From positions 1 to 63,223 of the forward strand of contig NZ_LMGZ01000010.1 of NCBI RefSeq assembly GCF_001427605.1: a stretch of DNA of 63,223 nucleotides, given 5' to 3'. A program made the translations under genes and the position numbers. The stretch's first letter is position 1; every line of letters starts with the position of its first letter. Below the pieces are notes generated by a model. That model did not search any database and had not been told where the DNA came from. It was given only the letters and a program-made list of their open reading frames with translations. Source of the stretch: Devosia sp. Root635. Its GTDB lineage: Bacteria > Pseudomonadota > Alphaproteobacteria > Rhizobiales > Devosiaceae. Positions 53,326-63,126 of the stretch are shown one piece after another.

Positions 53326-53661
53326 TCAGCCCTCGCTATTTGCCGCCAATGTCGTCCAGCGGCCGCCGGCATCGCATTGCAGCATCAGGCTGTCATTGTT
53401 GCGGATGCCGACCACAGCGCCGACCGAGGACAATTCGCCCTCCAGCAGGCAGCCGATGACCGGCGCTCCGGCCTCGGCTTCCTTCCAGCCCCGTCCGGCC
53501 TCGCAGACCGCGGTCGAATTGCCGGCATTGATGCCCGCGCCGGCCGAGAAGGTGACATCCCCGACCCAGCACCTTGTCTCCTTCACGCTCGCTTCCTGGG
53601 CAACCGTCGGGCTGCACAGGAAAGAAACCAGTCCCAATGCCAGAACCAGGGCGGGCCGCAT
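53326..53661 (-). CDS. Secreted Cys-containing protein coupled to lexA
   Basis: The 111-residue product has a signal peptide ([22 protein letters not shown]) with cleavage after AQ. The mature part has four Cys (in TRCWVGD, TAVCEAG, IGCLLEG and LQCDAGG), enough for two disulfides in the periplasm. I do not recognise the family. Its ATG shares one base with the lexA stop (TAATG), so the two are translationally coupled and should respond together to DNA damage. The mature domain is beta-rich in appearance. Confidence 0.7.
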   Translation of the reverse strand: MRPALVLALGLVSFLCSPTVAQEASVKETRCWVGDVTFSAGAGINAGNSTAVCEAGRGWKEAEAGAPVIGCLLEGELSSVGAVVGIRNNDSLMLQCDAGGRWTTLAANSEG

Positions 53662-54374
53662 TAGTATTTCCGCAGCAGGCCGACAAGTCGGCCCTGCACC
53701 TTCACCCGGTCGGGCGGGAAGATGCGGGTCTCATAAGCCGGATTGGCCGCTTCGAGCGCCACGGTATTTCCCTTGCGACGCAGGCGCTTGAGGGTGGCTT
53801 CTTCATCATCCACGAGAGCGACGATGATTTCCCCGGTGCTGGCGGCTTCCTGCTTCTTGATGAGCACGGTGTCGCCATCGAAGATGCCGGCATCGATCAT
53901 CGAGTCGCCGCGCACTTCGAGCGCATAATGCTCGCCGGCGCCCAGCATTTCGGGCGGCACCATGATGGTATGGGAGTGGGTCTGGATCGCCTCGATCGGC
54001 GTGCCGGCGGCGATGCGGCCCATGACCGGGATGGCGACGGGTCGCACATAGTCCTCGGTTGCCGAAATGCGTGAGGGTGGCGTGGCCACCTTGCCCAGAT
54101 TGCCCTCGATCACCGACGGCTCGAAGCGCACCTTGCGGCCGCCGAGCGAAGGGTTCATCGAATCGGGCAGCTTGACCACTTCGAGCGCCCGCGCCCGGTT
54201 GGGCAGGCGGCGGATGAAGCCGCGTTCCTCCAGCGCCGTGATCAGCCGGTGAATGCCCGATTTGGACGCCAGATCGAGCGCATCCTTCATCTCATCGAAC
54301 GATGGCGGGATGCCGCTTTCCTTCATCCGTTCGTGGATGAACATCAGCAGCTCGTGTTGTTTGCGCGTGAGCAT
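53661..54374 (-). CDS. lexA: LexA repressor
   Basis: The 237-residue SOS repressor has an N-terminal winged helix ('[20 protein letters not shown]', '[20 protein letters not shown]') and a longer alphaproteobacterial linker. The Ala-Gly cleavage site lies in '[11 protein letters not shown]', the catalytic Ser in '[11 protein letters not shown]' and the Lys in 'EEATLKRL'. RecA filaments trigger self-cleavage. The promoter upstream has two perfect SOS boxes for autoregulation. It has its own promoter after moeA and is coupled to the secreted protein gene. Confidence 0.97.
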   Translation of the reverse strand: MLTRKQHELLMFIHERMKESGIPPSFDEMKDALDLASKSGIHRLITALEERGFIRRLPNRARALEVVKLPDSMNPSLGGRKVRFEPSVIEGNLGKVATPPSRISATEDYVRPVAIPVMGRIAAGTPIEAIQTHSHTIMVPPEMLGAGEHYALEVRGDSMIDAGIFDGDTVLIKKQEAASTGEIIVALVDDEEATLKRLRRKGNTVALEAANPAYETRIFPPDRVKVQGRLVGLLRKY

Positions 54375-54396
54375 GGGCCCCTCGGGGAGAGAATCG

Positions 54397-54441
54397 GAAC
54401 ATAGACAGAACGACTATACGTGTTCCAGTTATGTTCTGCAA
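54397..54441 (-). promoter_or_regulatory. lexA promoter with two SOS boxes
   Basis: On the minus strand -35 TTGCAG (54436-54441) and -10 TATAGT (54413-54418) are 17 bp apart. One SOS box, GTTC-N7-GTTC on the plus strand at 54422-54436, fills the spacer. The second, GAAC-N7-GAAC on the plus strand at 54397-54411, covers the start-site region. Both are exact matches to the alphaproteobacterial motif. Confidence 0.88.
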
Positions 54442-54481
54442 TATCTCTCTGCGCCATGCAGTCTTGGTCTGGATTCGACTG

Positions 54482-55684
54482 TCAGAATGCGTCGATGGGC
54501 AACGCTTCGACAATCGTGCCGGCCTGCTGGCCCGGATCGTTTTCCGGCTGGACGATCAGCATGTCGGCACGAGCCAGGGACGAGGTGTGCCCGCTGTCGG
54601 TCTGGGCAATGGGCAGCAGCGCCAGCCCGTCCGCCCCATGCAGCAGGCGGGCCCGCATGAAGTGGCGGCGCGCCGTATTGGGCGGCGTGGCCTCCGCCAA
54701 AGGCAGGCGCCAGCTCGCCTTCTGTCGATAGCCCAGCCAGTGCCGCAGGGCCGGGCGGATGAAAACCAGTGCCGTCACCATGGCCGAAACCGGATTGCCC
54801 GGCAGGCCGAAAATCAGCGTTTTGCCGCGGGTGCCGAACATCAGCGGCTTGCCCGGCCGCATGTTGATGCGCCAGAAATCCAGCGTCACGCCCAGCTCGA
54901 GCAGGATGTCCTGCACGATATCGTGGTCGCCCACGCTGGCCCCGCCGGTGGTGACCACCACATCCGGCTCCCCGGCAAACATCGATTCCAGCCTGCCCCG
55001 CAGCGCAGGCCGGTTGTCTGGTGCAATCCCGTGGTCGGTCACATCGGCAGCATAGGGCGCCAGGAGTGGCCGCAGCCCGAAACTGTTGGACGCCACGATC
55101 TGGTCCGGCCCCAGCACCGTGCCCGGCAATACCAGTTCATCCCCGGTCGCCAGCAGCGCGATGCGCGGGCGCCTGGCCACGGCAAGCGTCGCGGTATTGG
55201 CGGCCGCCGCCACTGCCAGTTGCATCGGTGCGATCAGCGTCCCGGCCTCGACCAGCACCTGCCCGCGCGAAAAGTCATTGCCCAGCGGCCTGATGCTATG
55301 GCCCAGCCGGGCAGGGGCGGTGAAGGATACGAAATCCCCATCCGTCACGGCCTGTTCCTGCATGATGACGGTGTCGGCTCCGGCGGGCACCGGCGCTCCG
55401 GTGAAGATCCGCACCGCTTCGCCCGCTCCCACCGGCCCGGCAAAGCCGGTGCCGGCCTGCGCGGTACCGACGATCCTGAGCCGGTGCCCCGCCACCACAT
55501 CGGCGGCGCGCATGGCATAGCCGTCCATGGCGCTGGCATCAAATGGCGGCTGGTCATGCGTGGCGATCACCGGCGCCAGCAGCACACGGCCGGCCGCCTC
55601 GGCCAGTGCCACGCTTTCGGCCACCGGCTCGGGCACGCGCTTGAGGATGGCGGCAATGGCGTCGTCGACCGGGAGCAGGCTCAC
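54482..55684 (-). CDS. moeA: Molybdopterin molybdenumtransferase MoeA
   Basis: The roughly 400-residue enzyme inserts molybdate into adenylylated molybdopterin. Marks are '[18 protein letters not shown]', '[18 protein letters not shown]', '[12 protein letters not shown]', '[12 protein letters not shown]' and '[11 protein letters not shown]'. GTG 55684 overlaps the moaC stop by 4 bp and is preferred to the upstream start at 55729. It is the last gene of the trp-moa run before the lexA promoter. Confidence 0.95.
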   Translation of the reverse strand: MSLLPVDDAIAAILKRVPEPVAESVALAEAAGRVLLAPVIATHDQPPFDASAMDGYAMRAADVVAGHRLRIVGTAQAGTGFAGPVGAGEAVRIFTGAPVPAGADTVIMQEQAVTDGDFVSFTAPARLGHSIRPLGNDFSRGQVLVEAGTLIAPMQLAVAAAANTATLAVARRPRIALLATGDELVLPGTVLGPDQIVASNSFGLRPLLAPYAADVTDHGIAPDNRPALRGRLESMFAGEPDVVVTTGGASVGDHDIVQDILLELGVTLDFWRINMRPGKPLMFGTRGKTLIFGLPGNPVSAMVTALVFIRPALRHWLGYRQKASWRLPLAEATPPNTARRHFMRARLLHGADGLALLPIAQTDSGHTSSLARADMLIVQPENDPGQQAGTIVEALPIDAF

Positions 55685-56154
55685 CGGATAAAATCGCCCG
55701 ATTTGCCACCGGATTTTTCCAGCAGGCACAGGTCGGTGATGACCATGGCGCGGTCGATGGCCTTGGCCATGTCGTAGAGCGTCAGCGCCGCCGTCGAAGC
55801 TGCCACCAGAGCTTCCATCTCCACTCCGGTCTGCCCGGTGGTTTCGGCCGTGGCATGGATGAGGACAGCCTCAGTGCCGTCTGCCGCGATGTCGACGCTG
55901 ACCTTGGTCAGCGCGATCGGGTGGCACAGCGGAATGAGCTCACTTGTCTTCTTGGCCGCCATGATGCCGGCAATCCGAGCCACGGCCAGCGCGTCGCCCT
56001 TCTTCAGTCCGCCGCCCATGATGGCCGCGATGGTCTCGGGCCGGGCCAGCACCCGCGCCTGCGCCACGGCGCGGCGGCGCGTCACCGCCTTGTCGCCGAT
56101 ATCGACGATATGGGCCTCGCCCTTGTCGTTGAGATGGGTGAGCCCCTGGCCCAT
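55681..56154 (-). CDS. moaC: Cyclic pyranopterin monophosphate synthase MoaC
   Basis: The 157-residue enzyme completes cyclic pyranopterin formation, the first stage of molybdenum cofactor synthesis. '[18 protein letters not shown]' and '[20 protein letters not shown]' are diagnostic (short segments). It shares one base with trpC and overlaps moeA by 4 bp. The moaC-moeA pair inside the trp run is a conserved arrangement in Hyphomicrobiales. Confidence 0.97.
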   Translation of the reverse strand: MGQGLTHLNDKGEAHIVDIGDKAVTRRRAVAQARVLARPETIAAIMGGGLKKGDALAVARIAGIMAAKKTSELIPLCHPIALTKVSVDIAADGTEAVLIHATAETTGQTGVEMEALVAASTAALTLYDMAKAIDRAMVITDLCLLEKSGGKSGDFIR

Positions 56155-56966
56155 CAGCGCACGGCCTGCGGCGCGCCCATCAGCAGGGCACGGGTGGCCG
56201 CAGCCACGTCCTCCTGCCGCATCAGGCTTTCGCCGACGAGGAAGGTGCCGATGCCGGCCTCATGGTCGAGCTTGAGGATATGCTCGTGATTGACGATGCC
56301 GCTTTCGCTCACCAGCAACGTCCCCTTGGGCACGCCCGCAGCGAGGTTGATCGAAGTGTCGAGCGTCGTCTCGAAGGTGCGCAGGTTGCGGTTGTTGATG
56401 CCGATGAATTCGGCGCCCAGCGCCAATGCCCGGTCCAGCTCAAGCTGGTCATGCACTTCCACCAGCGCATCCATCTTCCACTCTTCGGCGGCGTCGAGCA
56501 GGTAGCGCGCCACGTCGTCACCCACAGCGGCAAGGATGATGAGAATGCAGTCGGCGCCCCAGGCACGCGCCTCGGCCACCTGGTAGGTCTCGAACAGAAA
56601 GTCCTTGCGCAGAACCGGCAGATTGGTCGCCGCCCGCGCCTCGATCAGATAGCTCGGCGAGCCCTGGAAGCTCGGCCGGTCGGTCAGCACCGAAAGGCAG
56701 GCCGCGCCGGCCATTTCATAGCTCCGGGCAATCTCGGCCGGGTTGAAATCGGCGCGAATCAGGCCCTTGGATGGGCTGGCCTTCTTCACCTCGGCAATCA
56801 GCGCGTAGCGTCCTGCCGCCCGCTTGGCCTTGATAGCCTTGAGAAAGCCGCGCGTCGGCGGCTGGTCATGCGCCTCCGCCACCACCTCGGCCCAGGGTCG
56901 CATTGCTTTGGCGGCCGCGATTTCCTCGCGCTTATAGGCTTCGATCTGCTGGAGAATGTCGCTCAT
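56154..56966 (-). CDS. trpC: Indole-3-glycerol phosphate synthase
   Basis: The 270-residue (beta/alpha)8 enzyme has '[19 protein letters not shown]', '[13 protein letters not shown]', '[10 protein letters not shown]' and '[11 protein letters not shown]'. It closes the indole ring in tryptophan synthesis. It is a stand-alone TrpC, not fused to TrpF. It overlaps trpD by 4 bp. Confidence 0.97.
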   Translation of the reverse strand: MSDILQQIEAYKREEIAAAKAMRPWAEVVAEAHDQPPTRGFLKAIKAKRAAGRYALIAEVKKASPSKGLIRADFNPAEIARSYEMAGAACLSVLTDRPSFQGSPSYLIEARAATNLPVLRKDFLFETYQVAEARAWGADCILIILAAVGDDVARYLLDAAEEWKMDALVEVHDQLELDRALALGAEFIGINNRNLRTFETTLDTSINLAAGVPKGTLLVSESGIVNHEHILKLDHEAGIGTFLVGESLMRQEDVAAATRALLMGAPQAVR

Positions 56967-57985
56967 CGGTCTCGTCCGTGCGATACCGCCACCAGGCGGG
57001 CGAGTGTTTCCTTGGCCTTGCCGCTGTCAATAATGCCGGCGGCGACCTCTGCGCCTTCGCGCAGGTCGGCCGCCTTGTCGGCCACAATGAGCGCTGCCCC
57101 GGCATTGAGCAGCACCACATCCCGATAGGCCCCCGGCGCGCCGTCGAACAGCGCATGGATGGCCGCCGCATTGTAGTCCGGGTCGGCGCCGAGCAGATCC
57201 TTGGCATCATATGTCCGCAGCCCGGCATCTTTGGGGGAGACCTCGAAGCTGCGCAGGTCGCCATTGGCGATCTGGGCAACGAAGCTGGGGCCAGTCACGG
57301 TGATTTCGTCCAGCCCGTCGCTGCCATGCACCACCCAGGCCTTGATGGCGCGGTTGGCGAGCAGGGCGGCGGCCACCGGCTCCACCCATTCCTGCGCATA
57401 GACGCCGAGCATATAGCGCCGCACGCCGGCCGGGTTCGATTGTGGTCCCAGCAGGTTGAACATGGTGCGCACGCCCATTTCGGCGCGCGACGGCCCGACA
57501 TGGCGCATGGCCGGGTGATGGCTCGGCGCGAACATGAAGCCGATGCCTGCCTCGTTTATGGTGCGCGAAATCTCGGCTGGCGTCAGGTCCAGTTTCACGC
57601 CCAGAGCTTCCAGCGCCTGCGACGAGCCGGACTTGGACGACAGCGCCCGGTTGCCATGCTTGGCCACCGGAATGCCCGCGGCCGCGACCACGATGGCGCT
57701 GGCCGTGGAAATGTTGAGCGTGCCGCCGCCGTCGCCCCCTGTGCCCACAATGTCGATGGCGTTTTCCGGCGCCTCGACCGGGATCATCTGCTCGCGCAGG
57801 ATGGAGACGGCGGCGGCGATCTCGCCCACCGTCTCGCCCTTGATGCGCATCCCCATCAGGAAGGCGCCGATCTGGCTCGGCGTGGCCTCACCGGCCATGA
57901 TGGTCCGCATGACGCCGCGCATTTCTTCGCCGGTCAGGTCCTTGCGGTCGGCAATCTTGTGGAGGGCTGCCTTGATATCCATCAT
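56963..57985 (-). CDS. trpD: Anthranilate phosphoribosyltransferase
   Basis: The 340-residue enzyme transfers phosphoribose to anthranilate. '[19 protein letters not shown]' is the PRPP loop, '[17 protein letters not shown]' follows, and '[19 protein letters not shown]' is typical. It is separate from trpG and overlaps it by 4 bp. Confidence 0.97.
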   Translation of the reverse strand: MMDIKAALHKIADRKDLTGEEMRGVMRTIMAGEATPSQIGAFLMGMRIKGETVGEIAAAVSILREQMIPVEAPENAIDIVGTGGDGGGTLNISTASAIVVAAAGIPVAKHGNRALSSKSGSSQALEALGVKLDLTPAEISRTINEAGIGFMFAPSHHPAMRHVGPSRAEMGVRTMFNLLGPQSNPAGVRRYMLGVYAQEWVEPVAAALLANRAIKAWVVHGSDGLDEITVTGPSFVAQIANGDLRSFEVSPKDAGLRTYDAKDLLGADPDYNAAAIHALFDGAPGAYRDVVLLNAGAALIVADKAADLREGAEVAAGIIDSGKAKETLARLVAVSHGRDR

Positions 57986-58581
57986 GCGGCTCGCTTCTGG
58001 TTGAAGTCGCGGGCCAGGTTCAAAAAGTTCTGCAGCAAGGCATGGCCATTCTCGCTGGCAATGCTTTCGGGGTGGAACTGCACCCCATGCACCGGCAGGC
58101 TCTTGTGCTGCATGCCCATGATCAGCCCGTCATCGGTCGTCGCGGTTACTTCCAGCATATCGGGCAAAGTGTCCTGCTTGACGATCAGGCTATGATAGCG
58201 CGTCGCCTCGAAATCGTTGTTGAGGCCACGGAACAGGCCCTTGCCATTGTGGTGGATCTTGCTGGTCTTGCCATGCACGAGATGGGGCGCGCGGATCACA
58301 TCGCCGCCCATGGCCTGGCCGATGGCCTGGTGGCCCAGGCACACGCCCAGAATCGGCATGTCCGCCTTGAAGCGCTCGATCAGCGCCAGGCAGATGCCCG
58401 CCTCGTTGGGCGTGCAGGGGCCGGGCGACAGCACGATGGCCTCGGGCGCCATGGTGGCGATCTGGTCGAGCGTGATCTTGTCGTTGCGATGCACCGTGAT
58501 ATCGGCGCCCAGCTCGCCCAGGAAGTGGACGAGATTGTAGGTAAAGCTGTCGTAATTATCGATGACGAGAGTGCGGGTCAT
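57982..58581 (-). CDS. trpG: Anthranilate synthase component II (glutamine amidotransferase)
   Basis: The 199-residue class I amidotransferase supplies ammonia to TrpE. It has '[18 protein letters not shown]', the nucleophile Cys in '[11 protein letters not shown]' and the His-Glu pair in 'GVQFHPESI'. It could also serve aminodeoxychorismate synthase (pabA role). A 213-bp gap with a palindrome separates it from trpE. Confidence 0.96.
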   Translation of the reverse strand: MTRTLVIDNYDSFTYNLVHFLGELGADITVHRNDKITLDQIATMAPEAIVLSPGPCTPNEAGICLALIERFKADMPILGVCLGHQAIGQAMGGDVIRAPHLVHGKTSKIHHNGKGLFRGLNNDFEATRYHSLIVKQDTLPDMLEVTATTDDGLIMGMQHKSLPVHGVQFHPESIASENGHALLQNFLNLARDFNQKRAA

Positions 58582-58668
58582 TCGGGTTCGGTCCTCAAAC
58601 TGGTTCTGGCGGCGATCAGAACCAGCTTTGCCATCGAGACAACTGTACCGCTGCGATCACCGGACAGG

Positions 58669-58765
58669 CTCCCTCCCCCTCGCGGGGAGGGATGGGGTGG
58701 GGGGCTTCCCGAATTGGGAGCGTGTGGCACACCCCCTCCCAACCTCCCCCGTCGAGGGGGAGGAG
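58669..58765. repeat. Palindromic element between trpE and trpG
   Basis: CTCCCTCCCCCTCGCGGGGAG and CCTCCCCCGTCGAGGGGGAGG form imperfect arms around a GGGGTGGGG/CACCCCCTCCC core. It resembles the 8961 element in composition. It lies in the 213-bp trpE-trpG gap, where such a hairpin could lower downstream expression. Confidence 0.7.
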
Positions 58766-58794
58766 TCCGATCGCATATGCGGACATACCTGCGT

Positions 58795-60303
58795 TCATTG
58801 CCCGATCCTCGCCTCGCCGGCATAGCGTAGCGCTTCCTCGGCGGCGCTGAAAAGGGCACGGGCCTTGTTTTCGCATTCGAGCTGCTCCAGCTCCGGCTTG
58901 CTGTCGGCCACGATCCCGGCGCCCGACTGCACATAGAGCTTGCCATCCTTGAGGATGGCCGTGCGCAGCACGATGCAGGTATCCATCGTGCCATCGGCGC
59001 CGAAATAACCCACGCAGCCGCCATAGATGCCGCGTTTCGACTTTTCCAGCTCGTCGATGATCTCCATCGCCCGCACCTTCGGCGCCCCGGAAACCGTGCC
59101 TGCAGGGAACCCAGCCGACAGCGCATCGACGAAGTCATATTTCGGATCGAGCACGCCCACCACGTTGGAAACAATGTGCATGACATGGGAATAATATTCG
59201 AGGAAGAACTTGTCGGTGACCTTGACCGTCCCGGTCTTCGCCACCCGGCCCACATCGTTGCGGCCCAGATCGAGCAGCATCAGGTGCTCGGCCAGTTCCT
59301 TCGGATCGGCAAGCAGTTCGGCCGCCAGTTCCTGGTCCCGCGTCGGCGTGGCGCCGCGTTTGCGCGTGCCGGCGATCGGCCGGATGGTCACTTCGCCATC
59401 CTGCACCCGTACCAGGATTTCCGGGCTCGATCCGGCCACCGAAAAGTCGCCGAAATCGAGGAAATACATATAGGGGCTGGGATTGGTTCGCCGCAAAGCC
59501 CGATAGAGCGCGGTCGGGCGCAGGGTGAATTCGGCCTCGAAGCGCTGGCTCAGCACCACCTGGAAAATATCCCCGGCGGTTATGTAGTCCTTGGCCTTCG
59601 CCACCATGCCGAAATATTCGTCTTTCGACGTGTTGCTGGTGACGGCGATGGATTCGAGATCGGGCAAAGCAGGCGAAGCCGGCATGGCCTGGGTCAGTCG
59701 CGCAATGGCGTCGTCAATCCGGGTTTCCGCGGCCTCATAGGCCTGCTTGGCCGATACACCTGATCGCACATAGACTGGCGCGGTGAAATAGAGCTCGTCC
59801 TTCAGCGTATCGAAAATTGCCAGCAGCGAAGGCCGCATCAGCATGGCTTCAGGCGTCTGCAAATGGTCCGGATTGCTGTCGGGCAGCTTTTCCATATAGC
59901 GGACCATTTCATAGCCCAGGAACCCGTAGATACCCGCCGATTGCGGCGGCAGTCCCTCCGGCACCTCGATCTTGCTGTCGGCCACGAGATTGCGCAGCGC
60001 ATCGAGCGGCAGGTCGGGCAGGGGCTCGAAAGCCGTCTCGTCGATCTGCGCGGATCGGTTGATCGAGGCCGTGCCGGCTTCGACCTTGAGCATCACGTCG
60101 GGCTGGCTGCCGATGATGGAATAGCGGCCCCGCGTCGTCCCGTCCTGCACCGATTCGAGCAGGAAGGTGTTCTTCCGGCCCTGCGCCAGCTTGAGATAGG
60201 TACCGACCGGGGTTTCCAGATCCGCCACGATGCGACGCCAGACGATCTGCGACTTTCCAGCATCATATTGCTCGGAGAAGCGCTGATAGAAGTCGTCGCC
60301 CAT
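58795..60303 (-). CDS. trpE: Anthranilate synthase component I
   Basis: The 502-residue enzyme converts chorismate and ammonia to anthranilate. Its N-terminal regulatory part has 'GRKNTFLLESVQDGTTRGRYS' (with the LLES tryptophan-feedback motif). The chorismate-binding domain has 'QVVLSQRFEAEFT', 'IRPIAGTRKRG', 'GRNDVGRVAKTGTVKV' and 'GFPAGTVSGAPKVRAMEI'. It follows ppiD by 38 bp without a leader peptide, so trp attenuation at this site is unlikely. Confidence 0.97.
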   Translation of the reverse strand: MGDDFYQRFSEQYDAGKSQIVWRRIVADLETPVGTYLKLAQGRKNTFLLESVQDGTTRGRYSIIGSQPDVMLKVEAGTASINRSAQIDETAFEPLPDLPLDALRNLVADSKIEVPEGLPPQSAGIYGFLGYEMVRYMEKLPDSNPDHLQTPEAMLMRPSLLAIFDTLKDELYFTAPVYVRSGVSAKQAYEAAETRIDDAIARLTQAMPASPALPDLESIAVTSNTSKDEYFGMVAKAKDYITAGDIFQVVLSQRFEAEFTLRPTALYRALRRTNPSPYMYFLDFGDFSVAGSSPEILVRVQDGEVTIRPIAGTRKRGATPTRDQELAAELLADPKELAEHLMLLDLGRNDVGRVAKTGTVKVTDKFFLEYYSHVMHIVSNVVGVLDPKYDFVDALSAGFPAGTVSGAPKVRAMEIIDELEKSKRGIYGGCVGYFGADGTMDTCIVLRTAILKDGKLYVQSGAGIVADSKPELEQLECENKARALFSAAEEALRYAGEARIGQ

Positions 60304-60341
60304 CGTTGTCGTGTCCAGTTGGGGTGAGGCCGGCCTGTCGG

Positions 60342-62213
60342 TTACAGGCCGGTATTGAGTTCCAGCACCTGCTGCAGCGCCTGTTGGTTGATCGTCATGC
60401 GCGCATCGTCGCGGATGGCGGTGACGAAGTCGCCATAGATGCCGATGCGCGCCTCGTTTTCGAGGCTGGCATTGGCGGCTTCCTGCAGTGGCCCTTCGGC
60501 GGCGGTCAAGTCGGTCACCTGGAAGACGATGAAATCGCCAGCCTGGCTTACGGCCGAGCCGTGATGGTTGGCATCGCCCGCAAAGGCAGCCGAGGCGACC
60601 GCCGCATCGATGCTGCCGTCCTCCGAGCCGAAGCGGGTGAAGGGCGCGCTGATCTGCGGGAACACGTTATAGGACGCGGCTACGTCGGCCAGGGCCTCGC
60701 CATTGTCGAGGCGCGTCACCGCTTCTTGCTGCGCTGCCAAGAGGGCGTTGTTGACCCGTTCGGTGGTCATGGTCTCGGTCAACTGGTCGCGCACCTCGTC
60801 CAGCGTCTGGTCGCGCGCCGGCTCGACTGCGTTGAGGTCGAACCACAGCGTGCCGTTGCCGGCCAGCGGGATGCCGGCGGTCAGGGCGCCCTGTTCGGCC
60901 TTGAAGATGGCCTGGCTGACGCGCGGCACGTCCTCGGCGGCGAGGTCGGAAATCACGCTCAGTTCCGTGCCACCCGAGGTCACATCGGCCTCGTAGAGAT
61001 CGAGCCCGAAGCGCTCGGCGATTTCGGTCAGTGGACGGAAGGCGGCGCGCAGTTCCTCGACCTGGTCCTGCACGTCGGCAATTTCATTGCGGGCCTCGGC
61101 CAGCGCCAGGTTGCTGGCGACCTGGTCGCGAACCGCGTCGAGTTCCGGCACGCCGCCGGCCTCGATGGCCGAAACATGCACGGCGCGCTTGCCGGCAACG
61201 CCGTCGATCACCGCGAAGCCGCCCTCCGCCAGCCCGAAGGCCGATGTGGCGAGACCCGCATCATTGATATCGGCCTGCGCCAGCGTGCCCAGCTCGGTCG
61301 GGGTCAGGCCGGCGTCGCTCACCAGCGTCTCGAACGGCGTTCCGGCAGCCTTGCCCGCCTCGAAAGCGGTGACCTGGTCGGCATTCAGCACGACCTGCTG
61401 AATTGTGCGGCGCTCCGCCTTGCTCAGCGTTGCCTTGGTGCGCTCGTATTCGGCGGCGATCGCGTCATCCGAAATGGTCTTGGTGGCCGCCAGGTCCGCC
61501 GTCGACAGGCGCAGCATCTGCACATTGCGCGTTTCGACCGTGCGGAACTCTGCCTGGTGTTCGCTCAGGTAGGCGGCAAGTTCTTCCTCGGTCGGCGCAG
61601 CGGGGGGTTCGACATTGGTTTCGATCAGCGCGAAATATTCGATGGTGCGCTGGTCGGCGGCGTAGCGGTTGACCAGGTTCGAGGCGGTTTCCGGCAGTTG
61701 GGTGTCGCCGAACAGGCTCAGGATGAGCTGCTGGCGGCGGGCCGCGTCGCTCTGGTCCTCGAAATATTCGGCCTCGGTCAGGCCGCTCATCTGCAGCACC
61801 TGCGAAAAGCTGGCCGGATTGAAGGCGCCCAGAGCGTTCTGGAACGAAGGATCCTCGCGCAGCATCTGGCTCAGCTTGCTCTGCGATACGCCGAGCCCGA
61901 ATCCTTCCGCCATCTGGTCGAGCGCCGCGTCCTGGGCCAGGTTCTGCAGCACCATCGAGGGAATGCCCAGGCTCATGGCATCCTGGGCGGTCGGCACCGA
62001 GCCGATCTGCTGGGCCACCTGGTTCAACTGGGTCTGATAGGCCCGCAGGAACTGGCGCGACGTAATATCCTCATTGCCCACCTTGGCCACCGTATTGCTG
62101 CCCAGGTCGGCGATGACATTGTTGATGCCGAAGCCGGCCAGGCCGACCAGCAGAAGACCGCCCATGACCTTGCCGGGCCAGGATTTTGCAAAAACACGCA
62201 AACTATCGAGCAT
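60342..62213 (-). CDS. ppiD: PpiD-type periplasmic folding chaperone/isomerase
   Basis: The 623-residue protein starts MLDSLRVFAKSWPGKVMGGL, with one N-terminal membrane helix, so it is anchored facing the periplasm. A SurA-N-like helical domain ('SRQFLRAYQTQLNQVAQQIG', 'GLGVSQSKLSQMLREDP') follows, then a parvulin-like region that looks degenerate. It assists folding of exported proteins. The start at 62213 is clear; the longer frame is antisense to tpiA. A hairpin GGCCTGT/ACAGGCC overlaps the stop. Confidence 0.9.
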   Translation of the reverse strand: MLDSLRVFAKSWPGKVMGGLLLVGLAGFGINNVIADLGSNTVAKVGNEDITSRQFLRAYQTQLNQVAQQIGSVPTAQDAMSLGIPSMVLQNLAQDAALDQMAEGFGLGVSQSKLSQMLREDPSFQNALGAFNPASFSQVLQMSGLTEAEYFEDQSDAARRQQLILSLFGDTQLPETASNLVNRYAADQRTIEYFALIETNVEPPAAPTEEELAAYLSEHQAEFRTVETRNVQMLRLSTADLAATKTISDDAIAAEYERTKATLSKAERRTIQQVVLNADQVTAFEAGKAAGTPFETLVSDAGLTPTELGTLAQADINDAGLATSAFGLAEGGFAVIDGVAGKRAVHVSAIEAGGVPELDAVRDQVASNLALAEARNEIADVQDQVEELRAAFRPLTEIAERFGLDLYEADVTSGGTELSVISDLAAEDVPRVSQAIFKAEQGALTAGIPLAGNGTLWFDLNAVEPARDQTLDEVRDQLTETMTTERVNNALLAAQQEAVTRLDNGEALADVAASYNVFPQISAPFTRFGSEDGSIDAAVASAAFAGDANHHGSAVSQAGDFIVFQVTDLTAAEGPLQEAANASLENEARIGIYGDFVTAIRDDARMTINQQALQQVLELNTGL

Positions 62214-62337
62214 CTGAGACGTTCCAGTTGGGCAACACCAGGCTTTACCGCAGCAGCGGGAGGGCACTAGTAATTCATTTTGACAGCCGGGGTTAGGGCA
62301 AACCTTGCCCCGGTGCAAGAGGCAGCAGGAGCAAAGA

Positions 62338-63093
62338 GTGACAACGACAATAACGCCGCTGATCGCCGGGAACTGGAAAATGAACGGCCTGCGGGCGTCG
62401 CTGGACGAGCTGACGGCCCTGGCGGAGATGATGACTGCGGGCGAGGCGCCCCGCGCGCTGGTGGTCATCTGCCCGCCGTCAACCATCCTGGCAGCGGTGG
62501 CGCGCCAGGGCGCGACCTCGGGCATCCTTGCCGGCGGGCAGGATTGCCACCCCGCCGCCTCGGGCGCCCATACCGGCGATATTGCAGCCGGCATGCTGGC
62601 CGATGCCGGCGCCCAGTATGTCATTGTCGGCCATTCCGAACGCCGCGCCACCCATGGCGAAACCGATGACCTGGTGCGTGCCAAGGCGGAGGCCGCCATC
62701 GGCGCCGGCCTCAAGCCGATCATCTGCGTCGGCGAGACCGAGGCCGAACGCGATGGCGGCAATGCCGAATCCGTTGTCGCCGCCCAGCTTGCCGGCTCCA
62801 TCCCCGATGCCGCTGGCCAGCATGACGTCATCGTCGCCTATGAGCCGGTCTGGGCCATCGGCACCGGCCGCACCCCCTCCAATGACGACATCGCCCAGAT
62901 GCACAATTCCATCCGCCGTCAGCTCGTCACCCGCTTCGGCGACAAGGGCCAGTCCATCCACATTCTCTATGGCGGCTCGCTCAAGCCGCAGAATGCCCGC
63001 GAAATCCTGGCCATCGATGACGTCAATGGCGGCCTCGTCGGCGGCGCCAGCCTCTTGGCAAAGGACTTCGCGACCATTATCTCCGCCGTGTAG
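62338..63093 (+). CDS. tpiA: Triosephosphate isomerase
   Basis: The 251-residue glycolytic enzyme interconverts dihydroxyacetone phosphate and glyceraldehyde-3-phosphate. It has '[14 protein letters not shown]' (Lys), '[15 protein letters not shown]' (His) and '[15 protein letters not shown]' (Glu), and '[11 protein letters not shown]' near the end. GTG 62338 has AGGAG six bases upstream and is preferred over an earlier start. It is divergent from ppiD with a 124-bp shared promoter region. Confidence 0.96.
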   Translation: MTTTITPLIAGNWKMNGLRASLDELTALAEMMTAGEAPRALVVICPPSTILAAVARQGATSGILAGGQDCHPAASGAHTGDIAAGMLADAGAQYVIVGHSERRATHGETDDLVRAKAEAAIGAGLKPIICVGETEAERDGGNAESVVAAQLAGSIPDAAGQHDVIVAYEPVWAIGTGRTPSNDDIAQMHNSIRRQLVTRFGDKGQSIHILYGGSLKPQNAREILAIDDVNGGLVGGASLLAKDFATIISAV

Positions 63094-63126
63094 AATTGCA
63101 CTGTGGAGCAAGCGCTACCCGCCGTG

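Noticed and set aside
53075..53791. 238-codon plus-strand frame between cspA and lexA
   Set aside because: Runs antisense into the secreted protein and lexA, low-complexity, no ribosome site.
60304..60341. trp attenuator upstream of trpE
   Set aside because: Only 38 bp, no Trp-rich leader peptide and no competing stems.
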